A stretch of 49,083 nucleotides of DNA from an uncultured Pigmentiphaga sp. (GTDB lineage: Bacteria > Pseudomonadota > Gammaproteobacteria > Burkholderiales > Burkholderiaceae_B). Where the stretch lies: assembly GCA_937891425.1 (NCBI GenBank), contig CALAGD010000103.1, forward strand, positions 1 to 49,083, given 5' to 3'. Position 1 is the stretch's first letter, and each line of letters starts with the position of its first letter. The translations under genes and the position numbers were made by a program. The notes beneath the pieces are model-generated. The model was not told the origin of the DNA. It made no database searches and saw nothing but the letters and a program-made list of their open reading frames with translations. Shown here in pieces: positions 42,830-49,083 of the stretch.

Positions 42830-44986
42830 ATGATTTCGTCCGCCGCATCCGATCGTCCCGACGACTTATCCCGCCGGCGGGTCGCTGCCCTGGAGCGAAC
42901 GCTCAAGCCGCGCTCCGTTGCCATACTCGGGGCGTCACCCGAACCTACCGCCGCTGGCCACGTGCTTGCCAACCTCGAGCGGCACGGTTTCAGCGGAGAT
43001 CTGCATCTGATCAGTCGCAGCCGCGACGAGATCAATGGCAAGCGCTGCCTGAAGTCCCTGGAAGAGCTTCCGGAGGGCGTTGACGTCGTCGTCCTGTGCA
43101 TTCCCGAGGCGGGTGTGCTGGATGCCGTCCGCACGTGTGCACAGCGCCGGGTCGGGGGCGTGGTCATCTTTGCGTCCGGGTATGCCGAAACCGGGGAGGA
43201 AGGGAGGGTGCGCCAGGAAGCCATCGCCGAAGTGGCGCGCAACGCCGGGATCGTCCTGGTTGGCCCCAACTGCATGGGGTACTCCAGCTATGCGGGCGGC
43301 GTGCCGGTCACCTTCGAGCCCCTGGTGCCCCTGTATCGTCTTGATGAGCCCCGGGGCGTGTCGGTGGTGGCGCAAAGCGGGGCCATGGCCGCGAATCTGC
43401 GCGACGCCCTGCTGGCACGCTGGGTGCCGGTCGCGCATGTGGCATCCACCGGAAACGAAGCATGCATCGGGGTCGAGGATTACGTCGAGCTCTTCCTGGA
43501 AGATGTGACGACTTCGGTGGTTGGCGTATATGCCGAACAGATCCGGCAGCCCGCACGCTTCCTGCAGCTCGCTGCGCGCGCCAGGCAGCTTGGCAAGCCG
43601 CTGGTGCTGCTCATGCCTGGTCGCAGCGAGCGCGCCCGGCAGGCGGCAGCTTCGCACACGGGTGCGCTGGCGGGTGACCACGCCAGTGCTTCTGCGCTGC
43701 TGCATGGTGAAGCCGTGGTAATGGTCGAAAGCCAGGATGAACTGTATGACGTGCTGGCCATCCTGGCCCGTCACCCACGTCCACCCAAAGGCGGCGTGGG
43801 CGTTGTTACCGGCTCGGGTGCCATCAAGAGCCTCACCATCGATTTCGCCGACAGCATCGGGCTTGATCTGCCCGGCTTCGAGCCGCACACGGTCGAGCGG
43901 CTGCGCCAGATCCTGCCGGATTTCGCCGTTGCAGAAAACCCGCTGGACTACACCACCGTTGTCATGCGCAATCCGCGCATCGTGCAGGACATCATCGACG
44001 TGGTGGTTGAAGACCCGAATGTCGGCAGCGTACTGTTCACCATGATCACTGGCCCAGAGCAGGGCCAGAAAGGCAAGGCGACCACCATGGTGCCTGCCCT
44101 GGCTAACCGCAACAAACCGGCCGTGCTGGTTGCACTGGGCGATACCTGGCCGATCAGCGAGGTGCTGGCCGACGCCCTGCGGCAGACGCGGGTCACGGTC
44201 TTCCGGTCTCTCGAGCGCGCGTTGCGGGCATTGTTGCGAGTTGACGATTACGCGCGCAACCTCGAACGGGCCGCCCGCCGTCAGGCGCAGGTCAGTGCCG
44301 CGGCATCATTGCCCGCGGCCGTTCCCGCGAACGGCATTTTGCCCGAGTACCAGGGCAAGCAATGGCTGCGCGCGCTGGGGGTCAGCGTGCCCAACGGAGA
44401 ACTCGCGCGCTCCGTGGATGAAGCGGTACGGATTGCGGCGCGCATCGGGTATCCGGTCGTGATCAAGGCGCAGGCGAGCGAGTTGCCGCACAAGAGCGAT
44501 GCGGGCGGGGTTCTCGTTGGGCTGCGCGACGAATCCGCCCTGCGCGCCGGGTGGGAGCAGCTGCACGCCAACATCGCCCACCACCGGCCCGGGCTGCGGC
44601 TCGATGGCGTGCTGGTCGAAGCCATGGGCAACAAGGGGCTGGAGCTGGTTGTCGGTGCGCGGCGCGACGCCCAATGGGGGCCCGTGGTGCTGGTCGGCCT
44701 GGGAGGCATATGGATCGAGGCACTGAAGGACGTGCGTCTGATGCCACCCGATCTCGCGCCGGAAGATATCGTGAACGAACTGCATCAGCTGAAGGCGGCG
44801 CCGGTACTGCACGGGTTGCGCGGCGCACCGCCCGTCGACCTGGCCGCGGTCGCGCGGGTCGTGGCTGCAGTTGGGGCGCAGCTGGTAGCCAATCCTGCCA
44901 TCGTGGAGGTGGACATCAACCCGCTGGTGGCCACGTCCGATGGCGTGGTGGCGCTCGATGCTCTTGTCGTTTGTCAGAACAATTAG
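42830..44986 (+). CDS. Acyl-CoA synthetase (ADP/NDP-forming), fused alpha-beta
   Basis: This 718-residue protein of the acetyl-CoA synthetase (ADP-forming) family makes acyl-CoA from an acid, CoA and ATP through a phospho-histidine. Its order is a CoA-binding Rossmann domain (about 15-130; PRSVAILGASPEP), two succinyl-CoA-ligase-like domains with the swinging-His region AAASHTGALAGDHA (about 275-288), then an ATP-grasp domain (about 490-715; GYPVVIKAQASELPHKSDAGGV, shown in part). In proteobacteria such fused enzymes often activate aromatic or dicarboxylic acids. The ATG at 42830 has GAGG upstream; an in-frame GTG at 42797 is less likely. It is the first gene of the plus-strand operon. Confidence 0.9.
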   Translation: MISSAASDRPDDLSRRRVAALERTLKPRSVAILGASPEPTAAGHVLANLERHGFSGDLHLISRSRDEINGKRCLKSLEELPEGVDVVVLCIPEAGVLDAVRTCAQRRVGGVVIFASGYAETGEEGRVRQEAIAEVARNAGIVLVGPNCMGYSSYAGGVPVTFEPLVPLYRLDEPRGVSVVAQSGAMAANLRDALLARWVPVAHVASTGNEACIGVEDYVELFLEDVTTSVVGVYAEQIRQPARFLQLAARARQLGKPLVLLMPGRSERARQAAASHTGALAGDHASASALLHGEAVVMVESQDELYDVLAILARHPRPPKGGVGVVTGSGAIKSLTIDFADSIGLDLPGFEPHTVERLRQILPDFAVAENPLDYTTVVMRNPRIVQDIIDVVVEDPNVGSVLFTMITGPEQGQKGKATTMVPALANRNKPAVLVALGDTWPISEVLADALRQTRVTVFRSLERALRALLRVDDYARNLERAARRQAQVSAAASLPAAVPANGILPEYQGKQWLRALGVSVPNGELARSVDEAVRIAARIGYPVVIKAQASELPHKSDAGGVLVGLRDESALRAGWEQLHANIAHHRPGLRLDGVLVEAMGNKGLELVVGARRDAQWGPVVLVGLGGIWIEALKDVRLMPPDLAPEDIVNELHQLKAAPVLHGLRGAPPVDLAAVARVVAAVGAQLVANPAIVEVDINPLVATSDGVVALDALVVCQNN

Positions 44987-45006
44987 CCAACCGGGGTGGA
45001 GGCAGC

Positions 45007-46203
<1,197 letters not shown>

Positions 46204-46213
46204 GGAGGCGTTC

Positions 46214-47350
46214 ATGGATTTTTCACTCGATCAGGAGCAGCTGGCGCTACGCGATGCGGTCAGGCGCTACTGCGAAGGTACTTACCCGGCGCACGAGCGC
46301 GGCAACCCAGAGGGGCCGGAACTGGCCGCCACGCGGTGGCGCGGGCTGGCGGACATGGGCCTGCTGGGATTGCCGCTGCCTGCAGAGCTCGGCGGCAGCG
46401 CGTTGGGAACGACGGAGATCATGCTGGTCAGCCAGGAGCTGGGACGCAGCCTTGGTGGCATGGGTTTTGTGCCGGCGGTCGTGATGGCGGGCCAGCTGCT
46501 GGCCGAGGCGGCCTCACCTGACATATCGGGAGCGTGGCTGCCGCGGCTGGCCGAGGGTCATGCACGACTGTCGGTTGCACTCAGCATGCCTGAAGCGCGC
46601 GGCGATTTCACCCGCCCCGCAGTGCGTGCCGAACGCCGTGCATCCGGCTATGTGTTGTCCGGACACAAGGCCTTCGTGCTCGAGGCCGAACGGCCCGATC
46701 TGGTGGTCCTCGCGGCCCGTACAGGAGCCGCCGATGGAGATCCCGATGGGCTCACGATGTTCGCAGTGAACACAGCGTTGGCGGGGGTGCGCCTGGTTCC
46801 TTATCGCACCCTCGACGGGCGCGAGTGCGCGCAACTGCATCTGGACACGGTGCAGGTCGACACGAGCGCGCTCATCGGCAACCCTGGCGAGGCCTGCGGG
46901 CTGATGCGCCTCACAGCCGACCGCGGCATCGCCGCTTGGGCAGCGGAAGCGGTTGGGGCCATCGAGGCCCTGATCGACCTGACCGCCGAGCACCTCAAGA
47001 CGCGGCGCCAGTTTGGTGCACCGCTGGCGCGTTTCCAGGCTTTGCAGCATCGGGTCGCCGACATGCTGATGCGTCTTGAAATGGCGCGTTCCCTGGCGTG
47101 TGCGGCGGCCGTGGCCGTGGCGGAAGCGCCGGATTCCGAGCGGCGCCGTTTCATCGATTCCGCGAAGGGGTACATCGGCAAGGCGGGCCGCGAGGTGGGG
47201 AACGCTGCCATCCAGCTGCACGGCGGCATGGGCATGACCGAAGAGTGTCGCGTCGGTCACTACGTCAAGCGCCTGATGGTCCTCGATCAGCTGTTTGGTA
47301 ACGCAACCGACCATATCGAGCGCCTGGCAGCCCGCATTGCGGCGGGCTGA
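46214..47350 (+). CDS. Acyl-CoA dehydrogenase, small-subunit type (PimD-like)
   Basis: The 378-residue protein starts MDFSLDQEQLALRDAV, the usual start of small-subunit partners, and has the dehydrogenase fold with IQLHGGMGMTEECRVGHYVK near the C-terminus. The YEGT-like motif of single-gene enzymes is not present (KRLMVLDQLFGN instead), which fits a partner subunit. It starts 10 bases after the large-subunit stop with GAGGAGG. The active enzyme is probably an alpha2beta2 heterotetramer; that is inferred from the pair arrangement. Confidence 0.88.
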   Translation: MDFSLDQEQLALRDAVRRYCEGTYPAHERGNPEGPELAATRWRGLADMGLLGLPLPAELGGSALGTTEIMLVSQELGRSLGGMGFVPAVVMAGQLLAEAASPDISGAWLPRLAEGHARLSVALSMPEARGDFTRPAVRAERRASGYVLSGHKAFVLEAERPDLVVLAARTGAADGDPDGLTMFAVNTALAGVRLVPYRTLDGRECAQLHLDTVQVDTSALIGNPGEACGLMRLTADRGIAAWAAEAVGAIEALIDLTAEHLKTRRQFGAPLARFQALQHRVADMLMRLEMARSLACAAAVAVAEAPDSERRRFIDSAKGYIGKAGREVGNAAIQLHGGMGMTEECRVGHYVKRLMVLDQLFGNATDHIERLAARIAAG

Positions 47351-47539
47351 CGTGGACGGGCGAACCGGTTCTTTTTCGAATTGTGTCGCGAAGCCCGTAC
47401 AGGTGAGCCAGGCGAACCGGCGGGTCGTGGTCAGGGCGGCGAGGCATCGGCCGGGCACGCGGACAACGACCCGATGCAACAGTTGGCGAAAGGCAGTTGC
47501 AGGGTGTTTGTAGGAACAATCAACGAAAGGAGACAACGG

Positions 47540-48514
47540 ATGAAAGTGATGCGCCTGTTGAAGAGCGTCATGGGGCTGTTTGCCCTGTGTACCGGCATGG
47601 CGGTCGCCGCCCCGAGCAATACGATCACCTTCCTGGTCGGCTTTCCACCGGGAGGGTCGACCGACACGATCGCGCGGGTACTGGCCGAGAATGTCAGCAA
47701 GGAACTGAACCGCACCGTGCTGGTAGAGAACCGGCCGGGTGCCGGTGGACGCATCGCTGCGGTAGCGCTGCGCAATTCCCGCCCCGAGGACAGTACCTAC
47801 CTGATCATGCCCAACGCCGTGGCCATATTCAACCATCTGCTCTATACCACGGATCAGCTCGGCTACGACGTGTTGAAGGACATGGAGCCGGTGGCCATCA
47901 TCACGGAGGGCCCGATCGGCATCGCGGTGAACGCGGACCTCGGCATCAATACCATCGGCGAGTATATCGAATGGGTGAAGAAGAGTGGCAAACCGGGCTT
48001 TTTCGGAACAGCCGGACAAGGTGGACAGACCCACTTTTCCGGGCTCGCGTTCGGCAAGGCTGCAGGTATCGACATGAGCGTGGTGCCCTATCGGGGCAAT
48101 GGTCCGATGATCACCGATCTCATCGGGGGACAGGTACCCGCTGGCGTTTCCGTGGTCGGCGATCTGCTATCGCACGTGCAAAGCGGTCGTGTGAATCTGC
48201 TGGCCATCTTTGGCGACAAGCGTTCCCCCCTGGTGCCGGATGTGCCCACCTTGAAGGAGTCCGGCATCGACGTGGTGGCGGGTGCCGCGTGGACCGGTAT
48301 CTGGGCCCGCAAGAATGCCCCGGCAGATGAGGTCGCCCGCATGCGCGAGGCGATCCGCAAGGCGCTCCAGAAACCCGAAGTCCAGGAAACGTTCCGTCGC
48401 GCGAACCTGTTGACGGTGGACATCGGTGGCGAGGAAATGGGCCGGATGCTGAACGAGGAAATGACGTTCTGGAAGCCCATCATCGACGCCTCGGGCTTTA
48501 CTCCCGAGAAGTGA
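47540..48514 (+). CDS. Bug/TctC-family periplasmic solute receptor
   Basis: The 324-residue protein has a signal peptide (about 1-23, cleavage near AVAAPS). The Bug-family signature is TFLVGFPPGGSTDTIARVLA then VENRPGAGGRIA (about 29-73), with SVVPYRGNGPMITDLIGGQV (about 180-199). Bug proteins bind carboxylates or aromatic acids, some for the tripartite TctAB importer and some without one. No tctAB gene is in the window. AAAGGAG about eight bases upstream supports the ATG. It lies in the middle of the catabolic operon, so its ligand is probably the pathway's starting acid or an inducer. Confidence 0.93.
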   Translation: MKVMRLLKSVMGLFALCTGMAVAAPSNTITFLVGFPPGGSTDTIARVLAENVSKELNRTVLVENRPGAGGRIAAVALRNSRPEDSTYLIMPNAVAIFNHLLYTTDQLGYDVLKDMEPVAIITEGPIGIAVNADLGINTIGEYIEWVKKSGKPGFFGTAGQGGQTHFSGLAFGKAAGIDMSVVPYRGNGPMITDLIGGQVPAGVSVVGDLLSHVQSGRVNLLAIFGDKRSPLVPDVPTLKESGIDVVAGAAWTGIWARKNAPADEVARMREAIRKALQKPEVQETFRRANLLTVDIGGEEMGRMLNEEMTFWKPIIDASGFTPEK

Positions 48515-48578
48515 TGCAGTGCATGCGGGCGGGGCGCAGGTTCCGCCCGGAATTGACCAAGCAAGCAAGGAAATCAAC

Positions 48579-49083
48579 ATGAGTCTGGACGGCAAGGCCT
48601 ACATCGTGGGTGTCTACGAACACCCCACCCGCAAGGCGGACGACCTGACCGTCGCGCGTCTGCATGCCGACGTTGCGCGCGGTGCGCTGGAAGATGCCGG
48701 TTTGAGCAAGGAGGACATCGACGGATATTTCTGCGCCGGTGACGCACCAGGGCTGGGCGCCACGTCGATGGTCGAATACATGGGACTGAAGGTACGCCAT
48801 GTCGACTCGACCGAATGTGGTGGCTCGGCTCCCATCCTGCATGTGGCGCATGCGGCCGAAGCCATCGCCGCGGGACGCTGCAATGTCGCACTGGTTACCC
48901 TGGCCGGCCGCCCGCGGGCGGCCGGCGCGGCTCTGCGCCTGGCTCCTCCTGATCCGGATGCACCGGACGTGGCTTTCGAGCTGCCGTTCGGGCCATCGAC
49001 ACATAATGGGTACGCCATGGTGGCACGCCGCCACATGTACGAATTCGGCACCACCAGCGAGCAGCTCGCCTGGATCAAGGTCG
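48579..49083 (+). CDS. Thiolase, SCP2/acetyl-CoA acetyltransferase type (3' end outside window)
   Basis: 168 codons are visible from the ATG at 48579 (AAGGAA upstream) to the window edge, with no stop. The segment resembles the N-terminal half of SCPx-type thiolases: YIVGVYEHPTRKADDLTVAR, then the nucleophile Cys80 in DSTECGGSAP and HAAEAIAAGRCNVALVTLAG. It should cleave a 3-ketoacyl-CoA with CoA, the last step of the beta-oxidation set in this cluster. Such thiolases often need a small DUF35/OB-fold partner encoded just downstream; that region is not in the window. Confidence 0.87.
   Translation, partial: MSLDGKAYIVGVYEHPTRKADDLTVARLHADVARGALEDAGLSKEDIDGYFCAGDAPGLGATSMVEYMGLKVRHVDSTECGGSAPILHVAHAAEAIAAGRCNVALVTLAGRPRAAGAALRLAPPDPDAPDVAFELPFGPSTHNGYAMVARRHMYEFGTTSEQLAWIKV

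Overview
This is a GC-rich (roughly 60-65 % by eye) chromosomal segment with densely packed genes. The gene set suggests a betaproteobacterium of the order Burkholderiales, probably Alcaligenaceae/Bordetella-like: a Bug-type periplasmic receptor, liv- and dpp-type ABC importers of unknown substrate, Rieske oxygenase and acyl-CoA dehydrogenase clusters, a caa3-type oxidase and a Ku/LigD pair. The family level is an inference from gene content only. I see no phage, insertion sequence, plasmid or CRISPR signature.

Layout. 0.2-6.0 kb, mostly minus strand: an HtrA-like protein that has lost two of three catalytic residues, a DoxX membrane protein, the XerD recombinase, a Tat-exported FMN 2-hydroxyacid dehydrogenase, tRNA-Lys(UUU) with its terminator, and a zinc-free MDR oxidoreductase. 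6.2-10.9 kb: a second-type FtsH with a long N-terminal extension, a Bcr/CflA efflux pump and a serine acetyltransferase. 10.9-19.1 kb: a single-direction minus-strand block reading cox subunit II with cytochrome c, fused cox subunit I/III, Ku, LigD, YihY/BrkB. 19.1-21.9 kb: two small membrane proteins, TesB thioesterase and a universal stress protein. 22.1-26.8 kb: a complete five-gene branched-chain-amino-acid-type ABC importer (binding protein, LivH, LivM, LivG, LivF). 26.8-29.5 kb: otsB-otsA trehalose synthesis genes and tRNA-Asn(GUU).

29.6-49.1 kb is the most interesting part. A crotonase-family gene is divergent from a dipeptide/opine-type ABC importer with its two ATPases fused. Next come two divergent catabolic operons. 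The minus-strand one reads LigJ-like amidohydrolase, two phthalate-dioxygenase-like Rieske oxygenase alpha subunits, enoyl-CoA hydratase, 3-hydroxyacyl-CoA dehydrogenase. The plus-strand one reads ADP-forming acyl-CoA ligase, two acyl-CoA dehydrogenases arranged like the PimC/PimD large and small subunits, a Bug receptor and an SCP2-type thiolase that runs off the window. The genes suggest uptake of a carboxylated, probably ring-containing compound, oxygenase attack, CoA activation and beta-oxidation. Its substrate cannot be read from the sequence. A motif close to TTGTGGCATACA occurs at both divergent promoter regions (30.4-30.6 kb and 42.5-42.8 kb), which suggests that importer and pathway are co-regulated. 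No regulator gene, oxygenase reductase or ring-cleavage dioxygenase is inside the window.
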